Origin: GWF2-43-63 sp964559205 | GTDB taxonomy: Bacteria > Bacteroidota > Bacteroidia > Bacteroidales > DTU049 | NCBI GenBank assembly: GCA_964559205.1 | Contig: CAZLHV010000018.1 | Span: 1 to 28,079, forward strand | DNA: 28,079 nt | Direction of reading: 5' to 3' | Part shown: piece by piece, positions 8,692 to 17,465 of the stretch | Layout: each line of letters starts with the position of its first letter | How positions within the stretch are numbered: position 1 is the stretch's first letter | Notes under the pieces: generated by a model | What the model saw: only the letters and a program-made list of their open reading frames with translations | Databases searched by the model: none | What the model was told of the DNA's origin: nothing | Made by a program: the position numbers and the translations under genes

Positions 8692-8716
8692 TTGAGAATA
8701 AAGATTTCTACATTTG
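8692..8716 (+). promoter_or_regulatory. Promoter-like element for the beta-barrel gene
   Basis: TACATTTG at 8709-8716 matches TAnnTTTG exactly and ends 11 bases before the ATG at 8728. A TTG at 8692-8694 is the only nearby -33 candidate, with a short spacing of 14. It shares the intergenic region with the divergent promoter at 8598-8624. Confidence 0.5.
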
Positions 8717-8727
8717 CAGAAAAACTA

Positions 8728-9732
8728 ATGAAATCACTGGCGGCCATCGTTTTCTTGTTGCTGGCTTTGTCGTTCCGGCTTTTCAGTCAACCCGACACCA
8801 TTAAAAAAGATCCAGGACAGTTCTTTGCTGACATCCACACATTCGGTCAATGTGACCTGACTGGCCGCACAACTCCCCAGCAATCGTTCGGCATCAACAC
8901 TGCCATTTTAGGATATAAAAGAAAATTATCCGATAAAGTTCAGGGCAGTCTTTTATACGATGTAACGAGAACAACAAATTTCACCTATCCGGATTCTATT
9001 GGGATTTCGAGCTATTTTGAAGGCAGCAAATACACAGCATTTTTGAAAATGGCTGAAATTGACTGGAAACCATTGCCCAAGTTAGGGACATCGTTTGGCA
9101 TGCTGTTGAATGAACAATACCTCACTATTCAGGATAAGCATTGGGGCCTTAGATATGTGTCGACCACCATGCAAGAATTGTTTCGCTTCGGGAATCCGGC
9201 AGATTTTGGCATCAGAATAAAATTTTATCCGACGAAAAAACTATATATCAGTCTAAGCGCCGTGAATGGAGATGGTCCTTTCAGACATCAGGACATTGAT
9301 TCAAAAATGCAGTACTCGGTCAATATCGAATACCGCCCAAATGACATTGTAATCATGAAATTCTATACAGATGTACAGCAGGCACCAATAGGGTACTCCA
9401 ACCCAAGAATTGTATTCAATGGATTCGCCGGCTTAAAAAATGATGTCTGGACCAGTGGTATTGAATACAGCAGGGTCACCAACAACGGATTTGACGCTTC
9501 TCAACACCTTGATGCTTTGAGCGGTTACCTGATTCGGAAATTGGGGAAAAAGCTCACATTGTTTGCACGTGCTGATTACATGCTCAGTTACGGCAGCACA
9601 GAGAACGAAATTATGGTCATGACCGGAATGGAATTCCGGCCGGTGAGTCAATTAGGGATCTCGGCTGATATTCGCCGTAACAGCTGGCTCAACACAACCA
9701 TCATTGGACTGAGGGCTGGAATGCGATTTTAA
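8728..9732 (+). CDS. Putative outer-membrane beta-barrel (porin-like) protein
   Basis: A 334-residue protein. The ATG at 8728 gives a clean signal peptide (MKSLAAIVFLLLALSFRLFSQ) and lies just after an exact -7 promoter element. A TTG further upstream in frame would put extra residues ahead of the signal peptide and is rejected. The mature part consists of alternating amphipathic strands with aromatic girdles (KVQGSLLYDVTRTTNF, LYISLSAVNG, VIMKFYTDVQ, LTLFARADYMLSYG). It ends in Arg-Phe, a terminal aromatic residue typical of BAM-inserted barrels. Strand count and style suggest a 12-16-strand barrel, perhaps a porin, but no specific family motif was seen and the substrate is unknown. It is probably transcribed alone. 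It is divergent from the T9SS cargo cluster and upstream of the C25 protease. Confidence 0.82.
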   Translation: MKSLAAIVFLLLALSFRLFSQPDTIKKDPGQFFADIHTFGQCDLTGRTTPQQSFGINTAILGYKRKLSDKVQGSLLYDVTRTTNFTYPDSIGISSYFEGSKYTAFLKMAEIDWKPLPKLGTSFGMLLNEQYLTIQDKHWGLRYVSTTMQELFRFGNPADFGIRIKFYPTKKLYISLSAVNGDGPFRHQDIDSKMQYSVNIEYRPNDIVIMKFYTDVQQAPIGYSNPRIVFNGFAGLKNDVWTSGIEYSRVTNNGFDASQHLDALSGYLIRKLGKKLTLFARADYMLSYGSTENEIMVMTGMEFRPVSQLGISADIRRNSWLNTTIIGLRAGMRF

Positions 9733-9785
9733 TCGGCGCCTTTGTTAAATCGCCCCCTCATAAGGGTATAGGCAATAAATATATT

Positions 9786-9793
9786 TATATTTG
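9786..9793 (+). promoter_or_regulatory. Possible -7 promoter element of the C25 protease gene
   Basis: TATATTTG matches TAnnTTTG exactly, 50 bases before the ATG at 9844. No TTTG lies at a good -33 distance (nearest at 9741-9744). A second, poorer candidate, TATCTTCG, lies at 9819-9826, closer to the gene. The AT-rich setting makes chance matches likely. Confidence 0.35.
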
Positions 9794-9843
9794 CATGCAA
9801 CATTTTTACACTTTTTAGTATCTTCGGAATTAAAATCAGCACC

Positions 9844-12800
9844 ATGAAAATATTGATCACCAGTTTGCTTGCCGTTTGTTTTGCATTCTCCATCAATGCA
9901 CAATCGAAGCTTGTCCCCCTCCAGGGCGAATTCACGGGAATGACTGTTACCTCAAATACAGGAACAGCATTCACTGCAACGCTTAATATCAGCGAAATTG
10001 CGCTTTCACGCGTCCTGACCCCCGAAGGATATTTCACCAGGATGGACATTCCTTCGTTTTCAAAAAGATACGACAACGGACGCCCTGCTATTCCAGTCTT
10101 CAGCAAACTGATCGAAACCCCAGGATCTTCCCAAGCACAAATCAACATCATTAGCTATGATGTGGTCGAACTTGGGTTGGAAGAATTAGGTTTTTCGGAA
10201 CCGGTGATGCCATCGCAACCGTCATGGAGCAAAAGCACCAGACCAGAAGACATCACTTTTTATTTTGACGAAGCATACTACCAGCTTGATCTTTATAGTC
10301 AGGGAGACATAATCAGGATTGAAAAGGGTGGTGAGATGCGCGGTGTTGAATTCGGAAATCTGGTCATTGACCCAATAAGGTATAATGCATTAACGAATAA
10401 AGTTGAAATCTATCAGAATCTCACCTTTGAAATTGTGTTCGATTCAAAGAGTATGGCGAGTTACAACGACACAAAAAGTCGTTATTATAGCCCGATGTAT
10501 TCTGGATTTTACAAAGAGCTTCCCAACTTTACCGCCCCTGCAGCAAAAGATGCCATTACTGAATACCCGATAAAATATGTCATTGTTGCAGACCGAATGT
10601 TTGAGACAGTGCTACAACCATTTATTGAGTGGAAAACCGAAAAGGGGTTTACTGTGATAGAAGCATACACGGATATGCCTTCAGTGGGTACCACCACCAC
10701 CTCCATCAAATCCTATCTTCAAGGATTATATACAGCAGGGACCCCCAGCGATCCGGCACCAACATACATCTTATTTGTTGGCGACGTGGCTCAAATTCCA
10801 GCTTTCAACGGGCAATCATCCGGTACTCACGTCACCGACCTTTATTATGCATGTTACGGAGGAGCATCTGATAATATTCCTGACGTTTACTATGGCCGCT
10901 TCAGTGCACAGAATGTCAGCCAGCTTCAGCCGCAGATAGACAAGACCCTGATGTATGAAACATATAATATACCAAACCCAACATATCTTGACACAGTGGT
11001 TATGGTTGCAGGGGTTGATGCTTCAATGTCGCAAGTATGGGCCAACGGACAAATAAACTATGGCACCAGCAATTATTTCAACACAGCACATGGCATCTAT
11101 TCTCACACATATTTGTATCCCACCAGCTCGCAAAGCTGGGTTGATGCCGATATGAGGGCAAAAATAGGTGCTGGTGTAGGATATGCAAATTATACAGCAC
11201 ACTGCAGTTCATCGGGATGGGCCGATCCGTCGTTTTCCACTTCCGATATTGCTAACCTCAACAATGCGAATCAATACGGACTTATTGTCGGTAACTGTTG
11301 TCAGTCGGTCAAATTTGAAGAAAGTGCAAGTTTCGGTGAAGCCATCATGCGGGCTGCAAATGAAGGGGCAGTTGGATATATTGGCGCATCGGATTACAGT
11401 TATTGGGATGAAGACTACTACTGGGGAGTTGGCAACACCTCCAATATTATCGAGAATCCGACCTATGCAGGAACAAGTCTTGGTGCATATGACAAAGCAT
11501 TCCACGATCATGGTGAAGCCACTTCTGAATGGTTCATTGCCAACGGACAAATGGTTGTTGCGGGAAACATAGCCGTGGAAGCATCCACGTCAACATTAAA
11601 AAAGTATTACTGGGAAGAGTATCACCTTATGGGAGATCCATCGGTCATGAATTATTTTTCAGTTCCCGACCCTCTCACCATAAGTTATTCGTCGCCCATG
11701 ATGGTTGGCAACACTTCCCTGGTGGTAACCACAGAGCCATATACCTATGTTGCCCTTTCACTAAACGGGGTTTTGCTTGATGCACAATACTCTGGCACCG
11801 GTTCAACGGTCACCCTTACTTTCTCAGCATTACCTCAGATTGATACAGCAAAAATCGTTGCAACCAAACAAAATAAAATTCCGCACATTGCCGACATTCC
11901 CATCGAAGATGTTCAGGTTGCTCTTGATGCCCAAATGCTTCAAGTTATTAAGCCACAAAGTGTTTACACCTGCACCGGAATTCAGGAAACACCAAGAGTG
12001 GTCATCCGCAACAGGGGAATGAACACTTTGACACAGCTGAATATATTGTACCGTCACAACGGGGGATCTGTTCAAAGCACTTCCTGGACTGGAAATCTGG
12101 CAACCATGGCATCCGACACTGTTGATCTGCCAGCAATAACCATCAATGCAGGCACAAATACCTTCAAGGTATACACAGGGAGCCCAAACGGCGGCTCTGA
12201 TCTTAATCTGACCAACGACACCCTCGAAATGTCATTCAACGCCAGCAATGTAACTCTTGACGCTGAGTTCACAGTTTCCGACACAGCCTTCTGCGGAGCC
12301 CCTGCAACAGTTGTACTGTCTAACCTTAGTTCTGGTGCAACTTCTTATTTATGGGATTTTGGAAATGGCTCGACCTCAACCGAAACCAATCCAGCACTCA
12401 CCTATAACTCTAACGGACTTTACACACTCACTCTCATCGCTGATGCCGGCATATGCGGTGCGGACCAATTCTCGATCGACATTCTTGTTGGGGCAACTCC
12501 TCCGGTCATCAGCGACACTTCGTCATGCGGAGCTGCCGCATTCAACCTGACCGCCATTGGCTCCAACCTTTTCTGGTATGATGCACTTTCAGGCGGCAAT
12601 TTAATTGCTACTGGCAACAGCTACAGCACCCCTCTGCTAAATGCCACCACCACTTATTATGTTTGCTCTGAAAATGTCAACACCTATTTTGGCGGAAAAA
12701 TTGACAACAGCGGAACAGGAGGCTATTTTACCAGTACGACACAACACGGAATTATTTTCGACTGTTTTGCTCCAGTAACATTGAAAACGGTCAAGTTATA

Positions 12801-13626
12801 TGCGGGCGCCGCAGGATCAAAAACCATCTCGCTATACGATGGCTCAGGTACCTTGCTTGATCAGATTGCAGTCGATGTGATTTCTGGTGAAAACACAGTG
12901 AGCCTCGATTTTGATATCCCTGTCGGAACAGGGCTTAAATTACAAGGTCCTGCCAGTCCCAATCTTTACCGTAACGGATCTCAGACTGGTCCTTCACTTT
13001 ATCCTTTATATGTAGGTTCCGTGATTGAAATGACTGGAAGTACGGCCAGTGGCTATGAAACTCAATTCTATTACTACTTCTACAATTGGGAAGTTGAAGA
13101 GGTGTGCCAAAGTGTTATGATACCGGTTGTGTGTGAGATTTTTGACACGCCAGCAACATCATTCAGTTATTCAGTTACGGGCGCCGATGTTTCTTTCACC
13201 AACAGCAGTTCCGGTGGAGGCACATATCTTTGGGATTTCGGCGATGGCTCATCCTCATCTCTCGAAAATCCGAGTCATACCTATACTGCTTCGGGAACTT
13301 ACTGGGTTGTACTCACCCAAATCAACTCTTGTGGCACCGATGTCGACTCGATGGAAGTTAGCGTTGAGGTTTCCACTGGTCTCACCGAAAATGCAGGCAG
13401 TGAAATTCAGGTGTTTCCAAATCCAGCAACCGAAAACTGCATCATTCATGCTAATTCGGTTATCGTCAAAGCAGAATTATTCGACAGCAAAGGAGCCCTT
13501 GTTTATCAAAGCAGGCCAGATCAAAGCACAACGATGATTCCTGTTTCGGACTTACCCCGTGGCATGTATTACATCAGAATTATCACTGGGGAAGGCATAT
13601 TCAACAAACCTCTCACTCTGGAATAA
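9844..13626 (+). CDS. Gingipain-like cysteine protease (peptidase C25) secreted by T9SS
   Basis: A 1260-residue exported protease. After the signal peptide (cut after about residue 19) comes a propeptide-like N-terminal region (to about 235) and then the C25 catalytic domain (about 240-603). The probable catalytic His453 (YTAHCSSSGW) and Cys485 (VGNCCQS) lie in the usual order and spacing for gingipains, and are followed by FGEAIMRA. An Ig-like domain follows the catalytic part (about 607-695), then a CARDB-like stretch (about 700-800) and a PKD domain (about 805-880). Next is an Ig-like domain interrupted by about 145 residues (about 942-1087), then a second PKD domain (about 1100-1176). The last 80 residues (EIQVFPNPATENC and GMYYIRIITGEG) form a type A T9SS sorting domain. 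The domain set argues for a secreted protease, not the T9SS sortase PorU, although both are C25 proteins. Substrate specificity cannot be read from the sequence. A strong terminator follows. Confidence 0.93.
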   Translation: MKILITSLLAVCFAFSINAQSKLVPLQGEFTGMTVTSNTGTAFTATLNISEIALSRVLTPEGYFTRMDIPSFSKRYDNGRPAIPVFSKLIETPGSSQAQINIISYDVVELGLEELGFSEPVMPSQPSWSKSTRPEDITFYFDEAYYQLDLYSQGDIIRIEKGGEMRGVEFGNLVIDPIRYNALTNKVEIYQNLTFEIVFDSKSMASYNDTKSRYYSPMYSGFYKELPNFTAPAAKDAITEYPIKYVIVADRMFETVLQPFIEWKTEKGFTVIEAYTDMPSVGTTTTSIKSYLQGLYTAGTPSDPAPTYILFVGDVAQIPAFNGQSSGTHVTDLYYACYGGASDNIPDVYYGRFSAQNVSQLQPQIDKTLMYETYNIPNPTYLDTVVMVAGVDASMSQVWANGQINYGTSNYFNTAHGIYSHTYLYPTSSQSWVDADMRAKIGAGVGYANYTAHCSSSGWADPSFSTSDIANLNNANQYGLIVGNCCQSVKFEESASFGEAIMRAANEGAVGYIGASDYSYWDEDYYWGVGNTSNIIENPTYAGTSLGAYDKAFHDHGEATSEWFIANGQMVVAGNIAVEASTSTLKKYYWEEYHLMGDPSVMNYFSVPDPLTISYSSPMMVGNTSLVVTTEPYTYVALSLNGVLLDAQYSGTGSTVTLTFSALPQIDTAKIVATKQNKIPHIADIPIEDVQVALDAQMLQVIKPQSVYTCTGIQETPRVVIRNRGMNTLTQLNILYRHNGGSVQSTSWTGNLATMASDTVDLPAITINAGTNTFKVYTGSPNGGSDLNLTNDTLEMSFNASNVTLDAEFTVSDTAFCGAPATVVLSNLSSGATSYLWDFGNGSTSTETNPALTYNSNGLYTLTLIADAGICGADQFSIDILVGATPPVISDTSSCGAAAFNLTAIGSNLFWYDALSGGNLIATGNSYSTPLLNATTTYYVCSENVNTYFGGKIDNSGTGGYFTSTTQHGIIFDCFAPVTLKTVKLYAGAAGSKTISLYDGSGTLLDQIAVDVISGENTVSLDFDIPVGTGLKLQGPASPNLYRNGSQTGPSLYPLYVGSVIEMTGSTASGYETQFYYYFYNWEVEEVCQSVMIPVVCEIFDTPATSFSYSVTGADVSFTNSSSGGGTYLWDFGDGSSSSLENPSHTYTASGTYWVVLTQINSCGTDVDSMEVSVEVSTGLTENAGSEIQVFPNPATENCIIHANSVIVKAELFDSKGALVYQSRPDQSTTMIPVSDLPRGMYYIRIITGEGIFNKPLTLE

Positions 13627-13646
13627 GCCACAGGCCCGGCTTTCTT

Positions 13647-13698
13647 AGTACAATCCGTGAACAGTTGATTCATCAGCTTTTCACGGATTGTATTTTTT
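13647..13698 (+). terminator. Strong rho-independent terminator after the C25 protease
   Basis: TACAATCCGTGAA 13649-13661 pairs perfectly with TTCACGGATTGTA 13680-13692. Inside, AGTTGA 13663-13668 and TCAGCT 13673-13678 extend the stem with one G-T pair around a TTCA loop. Six T follow. The arm is unusually long for a terminator in this window. Confidence 0.88.
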
Positions 13699-13712
13699 GT
13701 TTTTGGTACAAT

Positions 13713-13745
13713 TTTGGACTATGCGCGCCAAATTTTTTAACTTTG
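13713..13745 (+). promoter_or_regulatory. Promoter of the SPOR-queA operon
   Basis: TTTG at 13713-13716, a 21-base spacer, and TAACTTTG at 13738-13745 match the Bacteroidota -33/-7 pattern (TTTG, 17-23 bases, TAnnTTTG). The -7 element ends 13 bases before the ATG at 13759. Confidence 0.7.
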
Positions 13746-13758
13746 CAAAAAAATAATC

Positions 13759-14175
13759 ATGCGGTATATCTATTTGAACATATTGAGCCTTTTATTCTCT
13801 GTAGCGCTTCAGGCACAGGGAAAAGTTATACTTTATGGCGACAAAGGGGTCGAATCTGTTGTCGCTCGTCATGTGGCATTTAACGAGAACGTGAAAGGGT
13901 TTCCGGGATACCGGATTCAGATATTTTTCGAGTCGGGAAATTATTCAAAAAACAAGGCATTTGGTGAAAAAGGAAAATTTATTTCTCGTTATCCTGAAAT
14001 TTCGGCATATGTGATTTTTCAAGAACCATACTACAAGGTTCGGGTTGGGAACTTCCGCAACAAGCTGGAGGCTGAAGCATTCAAGCAACGCATTAAAGAG
14101 CAATGGCCTGAGTGTTATATCATTAAAGATGACATTGACATGCCAGCCATATATCCTCCACAGGAAATTGATTAA
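13759..14175 (+). CDS. Exported SPOR-domain protein
   Basis: A 138-residue protein with a signal peptide (about residues 1-20, ending ALQAQ). A short linker follows, then a SPOR domain from about 48 to 122: FPGYRIQIFFESG opens with the typical first strand, and YYKVRVGNFRNKLEAEAFKQRIKE is the classic second strand-helix unit. It ends in a short proline-rich tail. SPOR domains bind denuded glycan strands of peptidoglycan, mostly at division sites, so a periplasmic cell-wall role is expected. The catalytic or partner function is not shown by this small protein. It has a well-matched promoter and lies 20 bases before queA, so the two are probably cotranscribed without an obvious functional link. 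Confidence 0.92.
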   Translation: MRYIYLNILSLLFSVALQAQGKVILYGDKGVESVVARHVAFNENVKGFPGYRIQIFFESGNYSKNKAFGEKGKFISRYPEISAYVIFQEPYYKVRVGNFRNKLEAEAFKQRIKEQWPECYIIKDDIDMPAIYPPQEID

Positions 14176-14195
14176 CAGGAATCGTTCCTCTCAAT

Positions 14196-15419
14196 ATGCG
14201 ATTGCCCGAATTCAGCAGTGACCATTATCAGTATTTGCTTCCCGAAGAACAGATTGCCCAGCAACCCGCTGCATCAAGGGGAGCATCGGATTTACTCATT
14301 GCGACAGACAAACCGTTCTCTTCAATCCCATTCGCTCACCTACCCCAGTATATTCAGGAATCTTCTGTGCTGCTGTTCAACGACACTCGTGTCATCCCTG
14401 CACGTCTGATATTCAGTAAAAGCACAGGAGCACAAATCGAAATATTCCTGCTAAGACCATCAGCAGAAATGAGTTATGAGTACGCCATGGCTGCCACTGG
14501 AAAATGCAAGTGGAAAGTCCTTGTTGGAAATTCTGCACGATGGAAAAGTGGCATCTTAAGTATTTCTTCAAAAACATCATTGGGAGTTGATTTAACACTG
14601 ACAGCAGAAAGAAATGGCATCGATGAAGTTGTTTTTAATTGGGATGCTGATGTTACTTTCGGACAAATGCTGGATATTTTGGCTCATGTTCCCTTACCCC
14701 CATATATCAAAAGAAGCGACAACAAAGAAGATAAGGACAGATATCAAACCGTATTTGCCAGACATCAGGGATCGGTTGCGGCACCCACGGCAGGGTTACA
14801 TTTTACCAAAGAGATACTTGATGAATTGTCATTAAAGAAAATCAGGCAAGTGCCACTTACGCTTCATGTTGGCCTTGGTACATTCAGACCTGTGAAAGGC
14901 AACATAGGTCAGCACACCATGCATGGAGAACTCTTCAGCATATCTCACGAGAATCTCAAATTGCTTGTTGAGCTCAGTGACTATCCCTGGACATGCGTTG
15001 GAACAACAAGTCTCAGAGCCCTGGAAAGCCTTTGGATGGCAGGATGCGCTTTGTTGAACAAAGGTAATGATGGCCAAGCGGCATTTAAGATTGATCAATG
15101 GGAAAAATGGAATGAAAAAGAACCAAACGGAGCAACACGCAAATCTGTGTTCCTTGCATTGAAAAACCACTCCGAAAAACATGGAAGCAATGGATTAACC
15201 GGAGAAACCTCCCTGTTGCTCATTAAAGGAAAACCCATCAGGAGCGCCGATTACTTAATCACCAATTTTCATCAGCCAGGAAGTACATTGCTGATGCTTG
15301 TTGACGCATTTTCATCCGTTGACTGGAGGGAAGCCTACACCTTTGCTCTAAGCAATCGCATGAAATTTCTCAGTTATGGTGATGCATGTTTGTTTAAAAA
15401 CGTGCACAGCAAGTTTTAG
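14196..15419 (+). CDS. queA: S-adenosylmethionine:tRNA ribosyltransferase-isomerase, long form
   Basis: Transfers and isomerises the ribosyl moiety of S-adenosylmethionine onto preQ1 in tRNA to make epoxyqueuosine, a wobble-base modification. The family motifs are in order: LPEEQIAQQP near the start, LLFNDTRVIPARL, PLPPYIKR, RYQTVFARHQGSVAAPTAGLH, LTLHVGLGTFRPV, CVGTTSLRALES, ITNFHQPGSTLLMLVDAF and FLSYGDA near the end. At 407 residues it is about 50 longer than the E. coli enzyme (356). The extra length lies mainly between LRALESLW and LLLIKGKPIRSADYLITNF, in a polar, charged insertion. Bacteroidota often have such a long-form QueA-like protein, in some genomes besides a normal-length QueA, so this copy could be a second paralogue. 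It starts 20 bases after the SPOR gene stop. Confidence 0.9.
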   Translation: MRLPEFSSDHYQYLLPEEQIAQQPAASRGASDLLIATDKPFSSIPFAHLPQYIQESSVLLFNDTRVIPARLIFSKSTGAQIEIFLLRPSAEMSYEYAMAATGKCKWKVLVGNSARWKSGILSISSKTSLGVDLTLTAERNGIDEVVFNWDADVTFGQMLDILAHVPLPPYIKRSDNKEDKDRYQTVFARHQGSVAAPTAGLHFTKEILDELSLKKIRQVPLTLHVGLGTFRPVKGNIGQHTMHGELFSISHENLKLLVELSDYPWTCVGTTSLRALESLWMAGCALLNKGNDGQAAFKIDQWEKWNEKEPNGATRKSVFLALKNHSEKHGSNGLTGETSLLLIKGKPIRSADYLITNFHQPGSTLLMLVDAFSSVDWREAYTFALSNRMKFLSYGDACLFKNVHSKF

Positions 15420-15438
15420 CCATTGTCAGCGAACATTG

Positions 15439-15446
15439 TACCTTTG
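15439..15446 (+). promoter_or_regulatory. -7 promoter element of the cyanophycinase-like gene
   Basis: TACCTTTG matches TAnnTTTG exactly and ends 16 bases before the ATG at 15463. The only nearby -33 candidate is a TTG at 15423-15425 with a short spacer of 13. No terminator is visible after queA, so read-through is also possible. Confidence 0.5.
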
Positions 15447-15462
15447 CAATAAAGCTTAGAAT

Positions 15463-17406
15463 ATGTTGATTACACCATCGCATCTTTCAGGAGAATACCA
15501 GCATCCTTTCATTTTTTCTGTATCGGGAACATCAAATCTTCATTACAAGATTAATGATTCTCCTTTGCAAAAATATCATTCCCCCATTCTAATCAGTACA
15601 ACCTGCTCATTATGGCTTGAAACGCAAGGCGAGAAGCTTGATTTGCATTTCAGTCTGCCCCAATTTGAACCAAATCAAGGACCAGTATTCATCATCGGCG
15701 GGGCAGACCGCTGTGCAGAGATACATCAGGCCATTATCGAGAGTGCAGGCGGTGCTGATCACGCACGGGTGGCATTTGTCCCAGCTGGATCTGCCAATCC
15801 ATATGCTGCAGGAATGGATCGATTGGTTCGATTCGAAAAAATGGCTAGACTTGTCATCGATTATTCAGATGTACCAAAAACAAATGGCAAATACGATTTC
15901 TCGTCACCACTGAATAAGAGCCGATTCAGGATCTTGCCTGTCGCCATTATCGATGACCCGGAAACATGCGATAATCCAAAAAACGATCCCGAACATGTCA
16001 TTAATGACGAAAGCACATTTCCTGCGATCAACGAATCAACATGGAATCTCGGGGGTTTTGATGCAACACTTGCTCAAAGCATTCTTGATCATCCTTATTC
16101 GGCATTCTTTCTGACAGGCGGCAACCAAACGCGATACATAAAGGCACTTCTGAATCCCGATGGCAGCGATGGCCCTCTTCTGGCTGTTATCAGGTGGCTG
16201 CATCATTATAAAAAAGCCGTCATTGCGGGCACCAGTGCTGGAGGAGCAGGTCTTTCAAAGACCATGATTACAGGAGGCACCTCAGCAGGAGCATGGTTGC
16301 TTGGCTTTTCCTGGGAATCATTACACGATGAAATAGCAAGTCCGGAGGATTTTCCAAAGGTACAGGGGTTGGACGATGGACTTGTGGTTGGCCCAGGTCT
16401 TGGCTTTTTATCATCAGAATTTGTGAGCGATACACACTTTTTTAACCGAAGCCGTTACGGGAGACTCCTCAAAGCCATGCAAGTAATTGAGCCAGATCAT
16501 GGCAAACCTTGTATTGGTATTGGTGTGGGTGAAAACACAGCAGCATGTTTATTAAATCACAGCATTAAGGTATTTGGAGAAGAAGCAGCCTTTGTTGCAT
16601 TCAAACAGAAAGAAAACGAATTTATAACCCATATTGTTCCCGCGGGAAACGCATTGACATGGTCCACAAACGAGCAGGGAGAACTATGCATCAAACATGC
16701 CATACAAGGAGTCGGCTTTGCAGCTGAAGACCTTCCCGATACGCTCTTTTCAACCGACATTTTCCGCAGGTACGAATGGGAGAGTTTTATCTTCAATAAC
16801 CTGACAGCTAAAAATTGCAGCATGGTTGCCGGCACTGCTCTTTCATCTTCTTATAATACATATTTCAGGGATGGTTCTTCCCCTGACCGATATCCTCTTC
16901 TGCGATTTTCTTCAACAGAAGAGAGCCTGTTTACAACTGCCGACACTGTTATTCATCAATTTGGAAAAAGGGATAGTTTATTTCCGGAAATTCAAAAAGA
17001 ACGTCACCAAATCAACGGTTATTCTCATGTACTTGTTAAACTCGAAAACCTGTTGATTATCAATAACTCTGGTCAAAGCACGAGTGGCCGGTATACCCGT
17101 CCCGCCATTTGGCTGGATGCCAACCAAAAGAGCATTACTGCACATGTGTTTTTTATGGATTATGAGGAGTCAGAAGATGAATTTGGCGAGTACAGACAAT
17201 TGATTGACACAGAACCGGCTTCTGGCGCCAATCTCATGATCAACAACGAGCGCATAATTACCGACAGAAACGGCATGGCCGAGTTTTGCTTTTCTGAAAC
17301 AGTTGATCAGATTCATATGAGAAGCAAGTCAGGGATAGAAATTAGCCTCAACAGCAAAGTCATTTTAAACGGCCCGGTGTTGATTATCGGGGATCAATCA
17401 TATTGA
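15463..17406 (+). CDS. Cyanophycinase-like S51 peptidase with N-terminal domain
   Basis: A 647-residue protein without a signal peptide, so probably cytoplasmic. Residues 1-65 form a small beta domain (LHYKINDSPLQKYHSPILISTTCSLWLETQGEK) that resembles the C-terminal Ig-like domain of chitobiases. From about 70 the S51 fold begins (PVFIIGGADRCAEIHQAI, VAFVPAGSANP), followed by FLTGGNQTRYI. The nucleophile elbow IAGTSAGGAG puts the probable catalytic serine at Ser258. VVGPGLGFL and DTHFFNRSRYGRLL (His325) match the cyanophycinase layout, and GIGVGENTAACL follows. A second GTSAG (Ser274) lies 16 residues after the first. The last 200 residues (about 450-647) are a beta-rich extension I do not recognise. 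Cyanophycinases cut cyanophycin (Asp-Arg polymer) to dipeptides, but no cyanophycin synthetase lies here, so the true substrate may be another isoaspartyl or acidic peptide. Confidence 0.85.
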   Translation: MLITPSHLSGEYQHPFIFSVSGTSNLHYKINDSPLQKYHSPILISTTCSLWLETQGEKLDLHFSLPQFEPNQGPVFIIGGADRCAEIHQAIIESAGGADHARVAFVPAGSANPYAAGMDRLVRFEKMARLVIDYSDVPKTNGKYDFSSPLNKSRFRILPVAIIDDPETCDNPKNDPEHVINDESTFPAINESTWNLGGFDATLAQSILDHPYSAFFLTGGNQTRYIKALLNPDGSDGPLLAVIRWLHHYKKAVIAGTSAGGAGLSKTMITGGTSAGAWLLGFSWESLHDEIASPEDFPKVQGLDDGLVVGPGLGFLSSEFVSDTHFFNRSRYGRLLKAMQVIEPDHGKPCIGIGVGENTAACLLNHSIKVFGEEAAFVAFKQKENEFITHIVPAGNALTWSTNEQGELCIKHAIQGVGFAAEDLPDTLFSTDIFRRYEWESFIFNNLTAKNCSMVAGTALSSSYNTYFRDGSSPDRYPLLRFSSTEESLFTTADTVIHQFGKRDSLFPEIQKERHQINGYSHVLVKLENLLIINNSGQSTSGRYTRPAIWLDANQKSITAHVFFMDYEESEDEFGEYRQLIDTEPASGANLMINNERIITDRNGMAEFCFSETVDQIHMRSKSGIEISLNSKVILNGPVLIIGDQSY

Positions 17407-17465
17407 CATTTTAAAGGTTCTGTCATTTGAAAGATATTTTTCAACGTCGGTTTTTGCATTTTGAT

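Noticed and set aside
8671..8727. TTG at 8671 as the start of the beta-barrel gene
   Set aside because: It would put 19 polar residues ahead of a clean signal peptide and place the -7 promoter element inside the coding sequence.
9733..9843. Small RNA or riboswitch ahead of the C25 protease
   Set aside because: Only a 4-pair hairpin (CCCT/AGGG) and AT-rich inverted stretches are visible; no known leader motif or stable structure is supported.
9844..13626. C25 protease as PorU, the T9SS sortase
   Set aside because: PorU also has a C25 domain, but the PKD/Ig modules and the clear type A sorting domain indicate a secreted cargo protease.
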